Positions 1 through 6,726 of a stretch of DNA of 63,670 nt are shown here, in pieces; position 1 is the first letter of the stretch; every line of letters starts with the position of its first letter. Position numbers and translations under genes: made by a program. Under the pieces are notes generated by a model. It saw only the letters and a program-made list of their open reading frames with translations. It made no database searches and was not told where the DNA came from. Origin of the DNA: Lachnospiraceae bacterium (GTDB lineage Bacteria; Bacillota; Clostridia; Lachnospirales; Lachnospiraceae); the NCBI GenBank assembly GCA_004557975.1, contig SFEV01000032.1, forward strand, positions 1 to 63,670, written 5' to 3'.

Positions 1-105
1 CTGCATTTTCTGCATAACGCTGTCAGCTGTCTCTGCACTGTCAAAACCACACAGCATGGAAGCTGCGCCGAGTGTAATGAGACCTAAAAGTAATTTTCTT
101 TTCAT
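1..105 (-). CDS. Secreted or lipoprotein-like protein, N-terminal part only
   Basis: The first 35 codons of a gene that runs off the left edge, read from an ATG at 105 on the minus strand. The start has an AAGGAA ribosome site about 10 bases upstream. The protein begins MKRKLLLGLITLGAASMLCG, a basic n-region followed by a hydrophobic core typical of a signal peptide. Cys19 could be a lipid-attachment cysteine, but the residues before it (SML) fit the lipobox poorly, so a plain Sec signal is equally possible. The rest of the protein and its function cannot be seen. It diverges from folC across a 270-bp gap. Confidence 0.6.
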   Translation of the reverse strand, partial: MKRKLLLGLITLGAASMLCGFDSAETADSVMQKMQ

Positions 106-309
106 AACCCCATATTTCCTTTCTTTCATACATAGTATTCTGGTACGTGTTCTGCGGAGCGGATGTACTGAAATACTCCGCAAAAACTGATAAAATTATA
201 GCATCAATTAAAGATCGTGTCTATAGATGAAATGTAGAACCAAGAAATAATTAAGAAAAAAATCGGAATAAATGTGCGAAAGTCTGCCGGAAAATGCGAA
301 AAATAATTC

Positions 310-337
310 TTGGATAATTCTGTACATGTGCTATACT
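310..337 (+). promoter_or_regulatory. Candidate sigma-A promoter for folC
   Basis: TTGGAT and TATACT are separated by 16 bases and lie about 40 bases upstream of the folC ATG. The match is moderate and no operator is evident. The AT-rich sequence from 106 to 309 shows no other feature I can support. Confidence 0.45.
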
Positions 338-375
338 TTTACAGGTAAACGGATTTACATACGGAGGAAAGGATA

Positions 376-1692
376 ATGAACTATACAGAAGCTGTAAATT
401 ATATAGAAGAGGTACCGAAATTTACAAAGAAAAACGGACCGGAGAATACGAAGGAGCTGATCCGCAGGCTGGGCCATCCGGAACGGCTGATGAAGATCAT
501 CCATGTGGCCGGCACCAACGGAAAGGGGTCCGTCTGTGCGTTTCTGTCTTCGATTCTGACACATGCCGGAAAGCGGACCGGCCTGTTTACATCGCCGCAT
601 CTTGTGGATATTACGGAGCGGTTTCAGATTAACCAGGAAAATGTTTCACACGAAGTCTTTGCGGATGCCTTTACCCGGGTGAAGCAGGAGGTGGACGCAA
701 TGCTTCAGGACGGCTACGCGCATCCGGCGTATTTTGAACTGCTGTTTGCGACAGGTCTTCTGATTTTTGAGGAGGCCAAAGTGGAGTATCTGGTTCTGGA
801 GACAGGACTTGGCGGGAGACTGGATGCGACAAATCTTGTGGAACACCCGATTGCCTGTGTACTGACCACCATCAGTCTTGACCATATGGAATATCTGGGA
901 GATACCGTTGCTCAGATTGCCGCGGAGAAGGCGGGAATCATCAAAGAGGGAGTTCCGGTTATCTATGACGGAAGGAATCCTGAGTCTGCTGGGGTGATCC
1001 GTTCATTTGCAGAAAAAATGCACGCCCCGTCCTTTGCATATGAAGGAGCCATGAGCCAAATCACTGGAAAAACGGACAAAAGCATTGATTTTATACTGAA
1101 TTGCAGGTATGATGATAAAATCCGGTATGACAGCACAGAGGTGACTGTCCCGTATCTGGCGGAATACCAGCTTGTCAACAGCTCTCTGGCTCTGATTGCA
1201 CTGCGTGTGATTGATCCGGAGAGGACAATCAGCGATGATCTGGCCGTAAAAGGAATCAGAGACACCCGCTGGCAGGGACGGATGGAGACGGTACTGCCCG
1301 GTGTCGTATTTGACGGCGCACACAATGCAGACGGAATCAGGGAATTTATCCGCACAGTTCAAAGCATCAGCGAGACACGTGAAATTTCACTGCTTTTTTC
1401 TGCGGTAGTGGAAAAGGAATATGAAAAGATGATCCGGACAATCTGCGAGAGTGTGAAGCCGGTCCATGTGACGGTGACACAGATTGAGGGGGCGCGTGTC
1501 GTACCGGCGGAGGAGCTGGCAGAGGTGTTCAGACGGTATACGGATGCTCCTGTGGTCGCGAAGGCGGATGTGGAGGAGTCGTTTGATACCGCGCTGAAAA
1601 ACAGGGGAGACAGCATGCTGTTCTGCGCAGGATCGCTGTATCTGATCGGAGAGCTGAAAGCGGTTCTGCGAAAGAAGGAGAATTACATATGA
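376..1692 (+). CDS. folC: Folylpolyglutamate synthase / dihydrofolate synthase
   Basis: A 438-residue cytoplasmic Mur-ligase-family enzyme that adds glutamate to tetrahydrofolate (and, in bifunctional forms, to dihydropteroate). The N-terminal ATP-binding P-loop is HVAGTNGKGSV near residue 45, and the folate-family signature LGGRLDATN lies near residue 150. The C-terminal Mur-ligase domain carries DGAHNADG near residue 314. Length is normal for the family. The ATG follows GGAGG by 7 bases. The stop overlaps the next small gene by 4 bases (ATGA), so the two are translationally coupled. Whether it has both synthase activities cannot be told from sequence. Confidence 0.95.
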   Translation: MNYTEAVNYIEEVPKFTKKNGPENTKELIRRLGHPERLMKIIHVAGTNGKGSVCAFLSSILTHAGKRTGLFTSPHLVDITERFQINQENVSHEVFADAFTRVKQEVDAMLQDGYAHPAYFELLFATGLLIFEEAKVEYLVLETGLGGRLDATNLVEHPIACVLTTISLDHMEYLGDTVAQIAAEKAGIIKEGVPVIYDGRNPESAGVIRSFAEKMHAPSFAYEGAMSQITGKTDKSIDFILNCRYDDKIRYDSTEVTVPYLAEYQLVNSSLALIALRVIDPERTISDDLAVKGIRDTRWQGRMETVLPGVVFDGAHNADGIREFIRTVQSISETREISLLFSAVVEKEYEKMIRTICESVKPVHVTVTQIEGARVVPAEELAEVFRRYTDAPVVAKADVEESFDTALKNRGDSMLFCAGSLYLIGELKAVLRKKENYI

Positions 1693-1835
1693 TCAATTAC
1701 GAAGAAGAACTGAAAAAATTTCATCCGAGTATGGATGTCAATGAAGCGGAGGATGCGATTTACAGCCGCGATCTGACGGATGTGACGGATATCCTCAAGG
1801 AAATGCTGAAGGAAGAAAAGAAGAACAGAAAGTAG
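1689..1835 (+). CDS. Small acidic conserved hypothetical protein, 48 aa
   Basis: The ATG overlaps the folC stop in an ATGA junction, with AAGGAG just upstream inside folC. The product starts MINYEEELKKFHPSMDV and is highly charged, with a Lys/Glu-rich helix at the C-terminus (LKEMLKEEKKNRK). There is no signal peptide or membrane segment. Position and coupling suggest it is co-expressed with folC and the TPR protein 7 bases downstream. I recognise no family, and no function is proposed. Good start context and the tight overlap support it as real. Confidence 0.7.
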   Translation: MINYEEELKKFHPSMDVNEAEDAIYSRDLTDVTDILKEMLKEEKKNRK

Positions 1836-1842
1836 GGGAAAT

Positions 1843-3456
1843 ATGAGATGTATTTACTGTAATACCCCTCTTGCTGCGATTGATTACTGTACCGGCTGCG
1901 GAGCTGACATCACGATCCAGAAGCGTATTGTGCGGATTTCAAATCTGCTGTACAATGAGGGGCTTGAAAAGGCGCTCGTCAGGGACATGGAGGGAGCCAT
2001 TACGTGTCTGAAGCGAAGCCTGAAATTCAACAAAGAGAATATTGATGCGCGCAATCTTCTCGGTCTGTGCTATTACGAGACCGGAGAGGCAGTATCTGCG
2101 CTGTGCGAGTGGGTTGTCAGCAAAAATCTGCAGCAGCAGGATAACCTTGCCGATTATTATATCAATCAGCTTCAGAACAATAAAAACCGTCTCGATACGA
2201 TCAACCAGACGATCCGCAAATACAACCAGTCGGTATTGTACTGCCGGGAGGACAACGAGGACATGGCGATCATTCAGCTTAAAAAGGTGATCAGCCAGAA
2301 TCCCAAATTCGTCAAGGCGTATCAGCTCCTTGCCCTGCTGTACATGAAACGGCAGGAGTATGAGAGGGCCAGAAAGCTTCTGAAGAAGGCAGCTCATATT
2401 GATACGACAAATACGACGACGCTGCGGTATCTGCAGGAGATTGAGGATGTGACCGGGAAGGGCACGAGCCTCAACAAAAAGCATAAGAAGTACGAGAAGG
2501 AAAAAGAGGACGACAGGGTATCAGGAACACTGCGATATATGAGTGGTACGGAGATGGTGATCCAGCCAACAACGTTCCGCGACAGCTCTACGATTGCGAC
2601 TTTTATCAATATCATCCTCGGTATACTGCTGGGAGGAGCGATCGTATGGTTCCTGATTGTTCCGGCCAACCGTCAGGCAGTCAATGACGCGGCCAACCGT
2701 CAGGTAACAGAGGCCAACACAAAGCTGGCGACGGAATCGGTAAAAGTACAGGATCTTCAGGATCAGATTGACGATTACGCTCAGCAGGCAGAGCGCGCCG
2801 AGAACGACCGTGATGATGCCCTTGCAAAGGCACAGAGCTATGATGATCTGCTTGCTGTAGCCAATATTTACATAAGCGGAGACCAGACTACGGCTGCAAA
2901 TCTGATTGCGGGACTGAATGCTGATGATTTTGACGGGAATGCGAAAACTCTTTACGACAGCCTGAACCAGGCGGTGCAGTCCAGTCTGTTTACGCAGTAC
3001 TACACAGCGGGAACGTCCGCATATTATCCGAATGCAGACTATGACACGGCGATTATTCAGCTTCAGAAGGCGGTGGATTCCGATCCGGAGCGCAAACAGG
3101 AGAAGCACTATGAAGCGATGCTGTATCTCGGCATGGCCTACTATTACAAAGGCGATACGACACATGCGGATGAAGTGTTCAGACAGATTACGGAGTACTA
3201 TCCGGCACACGCAGCCGAGGTTCAGGGCTATATTTCGTCTTCCGGACAGAACAGCGGCGGAGCCGGCAGCAATGCGGCCGATCTCAGCGGAATGGGTGAT
3301 GCGGCAACAGGACAGTATGGCACGACGGGAGAGGATCCCACATCGGGTGGTGATACGACACAGTATCCGGACGGTCTGTATGCGGCGTGGACAGATCCCA
3401 ACACGGGACTGCAGTATGACGTAAACGGAAATCTTCTGCCCGGACAGGGACAGTAA
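1843..3456 (+). CDS. Zinc-ribbon, TPR and coiled-coil membrane protein
   Basis: A 537-residue protein with an N-terminal zinc ribbon (Cys3, Cys6, Cys16, Cys19 in CIYC and CTGC). Tetratricopeptide helices follow from about residue 30 to 210, then a basic linker and one membrane helix near residues 248-270 (FINIILGILLGGAIVWFLIV). Beyond it come a coiled coil of about 60 residues, a second TPR block near 390-450, and a Gly/Ser/Thr/Asp-rich tail. It therefore probably has a cytosolic zinc/TPR half and an extracytoplasmic coiled-coil/TPR half. TPR domains bind other proteins, so a scaffold role is an inference. It is the last gene before a strong terminator and follows folC by short gaps. Confidence 0.75.
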   Translation: MRCIYCNTPLAAIDYCTGCGADITIQKRIVRISNLLYNEGLEKALVRDMEGAITCLKRSLKFNKENIDARNLLGLCYYETGEAVSALCEWVVSKNLQQQDNLADYYINQLQNNKNRLDTINQTIRKYNQSVLYCREDNEDMAIIQLKKVISQNPKFVKAYQLLALLYMKRQEYERARKLLKKAAHIDTTNTTTLRYLQEIEDVTGKGTSLNKKHKKYEKEKEDDRVSGTLRYMSGTEMVIQPTTFRDSSTIATFINIILGILLGGAIVWFLIVPANRQAVNDAANRQVTEANTKLATESVKVQDLQDQIDDYAQQAERAENDRDDALAKAQSYDDLLAVANIYISGDQTTAANLIAGLNADDFDGNAKTLYDSLNQAVQSSLFTQYYTAGTSAYYPNADYDTAIIQLQKAVDSDPERKQEKHYEAMLYLGMAYYYKGDTTHADEVFRQITEYYPAHAAEVQGYISSSGQNSGGAGSNAADLSGMGDAATGQYGTTGEDPTSGGDTTQYPDGLYAAWTDPNTGLQYDVNGNLLPGQGQ

Positions 3457-3477
3457 TAAAACAGAGAAACCCCGGAG

Positions 3478-3538
3478 CAGGGGACTGATCTGGAATGCGG
3501 GGAAAAATCCCGCAATTCAGGTCGGTCTCCTGTTTTTT
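3478..3538 (+). terminator. Intrinsic terminator after the folC/TPR operon
   Basis: A long, nearly perfect hairpin has its left arm starting CAGGGGACTGATCTGG at 3478 and its right arm ending GGTCGGTCTCCTG at 3532. Six T residues follow. It separates the folC operon from the spoIIA operon. Confidence 0.85.
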
Positions 3539-3560
3539 ATTCCCGCAGGTAACGAGGTCT

Positions 3561-3589
3561 TTGACTTGAAGAAGCGGATTCAGTATGTC
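3561..3589 (+). promoter_or_regulatory. Possible promoter of the spoIIA operon
   Basis: TTGACT and TATGTC with a 17-base spacer lie 48 bases before the spoIIAA start. In Bacillus this operon is read by sigma-H and later by sigma-F or sigma-G. I could not fit a convincing sigma-H site, so the assignment is tentative. Confidence 0.3.
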
Positions 3590-3636
3590 TGGTGTTTTTG
3601 ATATGACAGAATATATAAAATCAGGAGGAAATCAGG

Positions 3637-3972
3637 ATGGAACAGCTGTTTACAATTACAGGTACGACACTGACGATCAGCCTTCCGGCGGAGATTGATC
3701 ATCACAGCTCGGAGCAGATTCGCAGGGAGGCGGACAGGCTGGTACAGAAGAAAAATATCCGATGTATTTTGTTTGACTTTTCTGATGCTGTGTTTATGGA
3801 CAGTTCAGGGATAGGGATGATTATCGGCCGGTATAAGATGATGCGCTTTATGGGAGGCAGTGTGATGGCAATCAATGTGGGGGAGCGGATGAAACAGATA
3901 CTGACCATGTCAGGAATCTACCGGGTGATCGATATCTATGAGGGAATGCCGCAGCAGTCAGGACTGCTGTGA
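3637..3972 (+). CDS. spoIIAA: Anti-sigma-F factor antagonist
   Basis: A 111-residue STAS-domain protein. In its dephosphorylated form it binds SpoIIAB and releases sigma-F in the forespore. The phosphorylatable serine lies in the signature MDSSGIGMIIGR near residues 55-66 (first or second Ser of DSSG). The ATG follows AGGAGG by 8 bases. It is the first gene of the spoIIAA-spoIIAB-sigF operon. The stop codon lies inside a short sequence (3967-3994) that recurs near 36.4 and 36.5 kb. Confidence 0.96.
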   Translation: MEQLFTITGTTLTISLPAEIDHHSSEQIRREADRLVQKKNIRCILFDFSDAVFMDSSGIGMIIGRYKMMRFMGGSVMAINVGERMKQILTMSGIYRVIDIYEGMPQQSGLL

Positions 3973-4023
3973 AGATACTGAACAGATACAAAATTTATGT
4001 CTGAAAAGAGGGGGAATCGAAAG

Positions 4024-4587
4024 ATGCAGACTCAGACAGATAAGGTTTTACAAAGCAGAGTGTGTCAGAATGAAATGAGGCTGGAGTTTGACAGCCGTTC
4101 ATGCAACGAAGGATTTGCGCGTGTTGCCGTCGCATCCTTTCTGACGCAGCTGAATCCGACACTTGAGGAAGTGGCAGATGTGAAAACTGCTGTTTCTGAA
4201 GCAGTCACAAACGCCATCATCCACGGATACGAGGGCAGAGTGGAAAAGATTACCATATCCTGCAGAATCAGCGGGCAGGAGCTGTATGTGGAGGTGTCAG
4301 ATTACGGAAAGGGGATACCGGATGTGAGGCTTGCCATGGAGCCTCTGTTTACGACGAAGGCAGAATGTGACCGGGCAGGAATGGGATTTGCGTTTATGGA
4401 GGCGTTTATGGACACGCTGGAGGTTGAGTCAGAACCGGGAAAAGGAACACTTGTAAAGATGACGAAGCGGATTTCCCGCGGGACGTCGAAGGGACCGTCA
4501 GGATATGAGAGGAAAACAGGGCAGCCGGAGAGTGCTGTGAAATCCGGCGGGGACAGTGAAGCAGACAACCAAACTGCGGAAAGGTAA
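4024..4587 (+). CDS. spoIIAB: Anti-sigma-F factor (serine kinase)
   Basis: A GHKL-type kinase that sequesters sigma-F and phosphorylates SpoIIAA. The ATP-binding N box is VSEAVTNAIIHGYEG and the G1 region is VSDYGKGIPD; LFTTK and AGMGFAFM complete the lid and G2 regions. I chose the ATG at 4024, which follows GAGGGGGAAT, over an in-frame ATG at 3997. This gives 187 residues, against about 146 in Bacillus. Roughly 30 extra residues, hydrophilic and rich in Ser, Gly, Glu and Lys, follow the catalytic core. The tail is unusual; its role is unknown. Confidence 0.95.
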   Translation: MQTQTDKVLQSRVCQNEMRLEFDSRSCNEGFARVAVASFLTQLNPTLEEVADVKTAVSEAVTNAIIHGYEGRVEKITISCRISGQELYVEVSDYGKGIPDVRLAMEPLFTTKAECDRAGMGFAFMEAFMDTLEVESEPGKGTLVKMTKRISRGTSKGPSGYERKTGQPESAVKSGGDSEADNQTAER

Positions 4588-4598
4588 AGGTCTGGCAG

Positions 4599-5312
4599 AT
4601 GGAACATACCCTTGCGTTGATCAAACGGGTACACGAAGGGGATAAAGAGGCCAGAGAACAGTTGGTAGAAGAAAATATGGGGCTTGTGTTCACTGTTGTG
4701 GCACGTTTCCTGGGACGTGGCTGTGACAGGGAGGATCTGGTGCAGATCGGAAGCATTGGATTGCTGAAAGCCATTGACAACTTTGACTGTACATTCCAGG
4801 TACGGTTTTCCACGTACGCAGTTCCGATGATTACCGGTGAGATCAGGCGCTTTCTGCGGGATGACGGGATGATCCGGGTGAGCCGTCTGCTGAAGGAGGC
4901 CGCTGCCAGGGCGTACCAGGCAAAGGAAACTCTGGAGAAGCGAAACGGGATGGAGCCGACATTGGAAGAAATATCACAGGAAACAGGGATCAGCCGTGAA
5001 GAGCTTGTGCAGGCCATGGATGCCGTCTCAGATGTGGAATCCCTCAGCCAGACGGTTTACAGCAGAGACGGATCGCCGGTACTGCTGGGTGACAGGGTAC
5101 CGGACCGGAAGGACAGAAATGAAGAGCTTCTGAACCGTATGCTTCTGGAGGGGCTGCTGCAGATGCTTGACCGGGAGGAACAGGAAATCATCCGCCAGCG
5201 CTACTTTGAGGAGCGTACCCAGGTGCAGGTGGCCAGGCAGCTCGGCATGACCCAGGTACAGGTGTCCCGGGCGGAGAAGCGAATTCTGAAAAAGCTGAGG
5301 GGAAACCTGTAA
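4599..5312 (+). CDS. sigF: RNA polymerase sporulation sigma factor sigma-F
   Basis: A 237-residue sigma-70-family factor that directs early forespore transcription. Region 2 reads ENMGLVFTVVARFLGRGCDR then EDLVQIGSIGLLKAIDNFD, and region 2.4 includes FSTYAVPMITGEIRRFLRD. A region-3 helix (PTLEEISQETGISREEL) and a region-4 helix-turn-helix (RTQVQVARQLGMTQVQVSRA) follow. It starts 11 bases after spoIIAB and completes the standard operon. The stop lies 16 bases from the convergent AraC gene. Confidence 0.96.
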   Translation: MEHTLALIKRVHEGDKEAREQLVEENMGLVFTVVARFLGRGCDREDLVQIGSIGLLKAIDNFDCTFQVRFSTYAVPMITGEIRRFLRDDGMIRVSRLLKEAAARAYQAKETLEKRNGMEPTLEEISQETGISREELVQAMDAVSDVESLSQTVYSRDGSPVLLGDRVPDRKDRNEELLNRMLLEGLLQMLDREEQEIIRQRYFEERTQVQVARQLGMTQVQVSRAEKRILKKLRGNL

Positions 5313-5328
5313 TGAATCACATTCTGTG

Positions 5329-6246
5329 TTATTGCCGGTTCAGTTTCTTTTCATTGAATGCATTCCGGTACTGTCCCGGTGTCATTCCCTCTGTTCTTTT
5401 GAATATGCGCAGAAAATATTTTTCATCTTTGAAGCCGCACATATAAGCAATACTTTTGGTTGTTATTTTGGGCGGCGGTGCAGTCAGAAGGTTTTTGGCC
5501 GCATTGATTCGATAAAGTGTAATGTAGTAGGAAACAGTGTGTCCGGTGTGGCGTTTGAACAGAGCGGTCAGATAAGTGGGATGATAGTTGAAACGCTCAG
5601 CCAGTGATGCAACCGTCAGCTGCTCTTTATAATGCACACGAATCCATTCGATGATTGCTTTTACATTTCCGGGCAGTTTGTTCCCGAATATGTCCTGTTC
5701 ACTCATGAACTCTACGGTAAATTCTGCCAGCATGAGATTCAGGGCATAGTGGCAGCGCCACGTCTGTTTGTAATTGTCACGCTTCGACATATCGAGAAGC
5801 TGTGAAAAGAGTAAAAGTGTACGTCGTTCATGTGACAGCCTGCCCTGTTCCGGCAGAATAAAGTGATCGCTGACTGACATGATAGACGGTGTGTGGAGAG
5901 GGGCTGAGCTGTCATAAAGAAATTTACCGTGACGTAAAAGGGATCTCTGGCTGTATATGGTATAGCCGGGATCAGTCAGAAAAAAATGCACCCAGTAGTA
6001 GGAGAGATACCCTTCGCTTTTCTTATATCCGTAATGTGTATGGTTCGGGAAAAGCAGAAGGGTTTCGTTCTCATGTATATCAAAGGTCTGCTTATTCTGG
6101 GCAATGTGAAGTGTTCCTTTGCAGACTACAATGAAGACCCATGAATCAAGATTTCTCCGTGCATGAAGAAAGCCGTCCTCACTGATCAGGTTTCCGCTGC
6201 TGATATATTTTACTGGATATTCTTCACTGGATACGCAGTATAACAT
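5329..6246 (-). CDS. AraC-family transcriptional regulator (cupin sensor)
   Basis: A regulator of about 305 residues with an N-terminal cupin-like sugar-sensing half (VFIVVCKGTLHIAQNKQTF, FPNHTHYGYK). The C-terminal double helix-turn-helix reads LTVASLAERFNYHPTYLTAL, then CGFKDEKYFLRIFKRTEGMT and PGQYR. I prefer the ATG at 6246; an in-frame GTG at 6259-6261 sits too close to the AAAGGAAAG motif. It diverges from the arabinoside operon, so it most likely controls it in response to an arabinose-containing sugar. A perfect 16-bp palindrome lies in the shared intergenic region. Confidence 0.88.
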   Translation of the reverse strand: MLYCVSSEEYPVKYISSGNLISEDGFLHARRNLDSWVFIVVCKGTLHIAQNKQTFDIHENETLLLFPNHTHYGYKKSEGYLSYYWVHFFLTDPGYTIYSQRSLLRHGKFLYDSSAPLHTPSIMSVSDHFILPEQGRLSHERRTLLLFSQLLDMSKRDNYKQTWRCHYALNLMLAEFTVEFMSEQDIFGNKLPGNVKAIIEWIRVHYKEQLTVASLAERFNYHPTYLTALFKRHTGHTVSYYITLYRINAAKNLLTAPPPKITTKSIAYMCGFKDEKYFLRIFKRTEGMTPGQYRNAFNEKKLNRQ

Positions 6247-6330
6247 ATGGGATTTATCCACCTTTCCTTTGTGATTGTGAGTTGTATGGGTGTCGGAATT
6301 ATAATATCATGAATATACCATAAATTTTAG

Positions 6331-6364
6331 AAAACTTGCAAGTTTTTAGGGGAAAATGTATAAA
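6331..6364 (+). promoter_or_regulatory. Promoter of the arabinoside operon with overlapping palindrome
   Basis: AAAACTTGCAAGTTTT (6331-6346) is a perfect palindrome. It contains a -35-like TTGCAA (6336-6341). TATAAA follows at 6359-6364 after 17 bases. A regulator bound here would touch the -35 region. The divergent AraC protein is the obvious candidate, although symmetric operators are also typical of LacI and ROK proteins. Confidence 0.6.
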
Positions 6365-6389
6365 AACAGAGAAAGGATGGTTGGTTAAA

Positions 6390-6503
6390 ATGAAAATAAG
6401 AAAAATAATGGCAATTTCACTGGCATCTTTAATGGCAGTTTCTTCACTGGGGATCGGAATGAGTGTACATGCAGAAGAAACTGTAGAACTGACATTTCTC
6501 TGA
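6390..6503 (+). pseudogene. Remnant of a sugar ABC transporter binding protein (signal peptide only)
   Basis: The ATG at 6390 has a good ribosome site (GAAAGGATGG) and opens a 37-codon frame. The frame starts MKIRKIMAISLASLMAVS, continues to a signal-peptidase-like VHAEE site and reaches VELTFL before a TGA. This is the typical start of an extracellular solute-binding protein of the carbohydrate ABC type, cut off just after the mature N-terminus. The sequence continues at once into the end of a permease gene, so an internal deletion has joined two genes. The binding domain is lost. Confidence 0.8.
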
Positions 6504-6691
6504 TCTATATCAATGATTCAAGGAAATATACACTGCCTCTCGGACTTGCGAGTATGAAAGGAATGTATTCCACTGACTGGCCGGTGCTGATGAGTTCTTC
6601 TGTCATCGCTGTGCTTCCGGTACTGGTGGCGTTCCTCCTGGCTCAGGATGCGTTTGTTAAAGGTGTTATGATGTCAGGTATGAAGGAGTAG
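6500..6691 (+). pseudogene. Remnant of a MalG-type carbohydrate ABC permease (C-terminus only)
   Basis: From 6500, in a different frame from the binding-protein fragment, 63 codons encode a recognisable end of a MalG/LacG-type inner-membrane permease. It contains YTLPLGLASMKG, STDWPVLMSSSV, a membrane helix (VIAVLPVLVAFLLA) and the final VKGVMMSGMKE. The preceding five helices and the coupling loop are missing. The fragment lies directly upstream of GH127, as expected if the ancestral order was binding protein, permease, permease, GH127. It cannot form a transporter. Confidence 0.82.
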
Positions 6692-6726
6692 TTCTAAAAA
6701 AGTAAAAACGGAGGTTATAACATATA

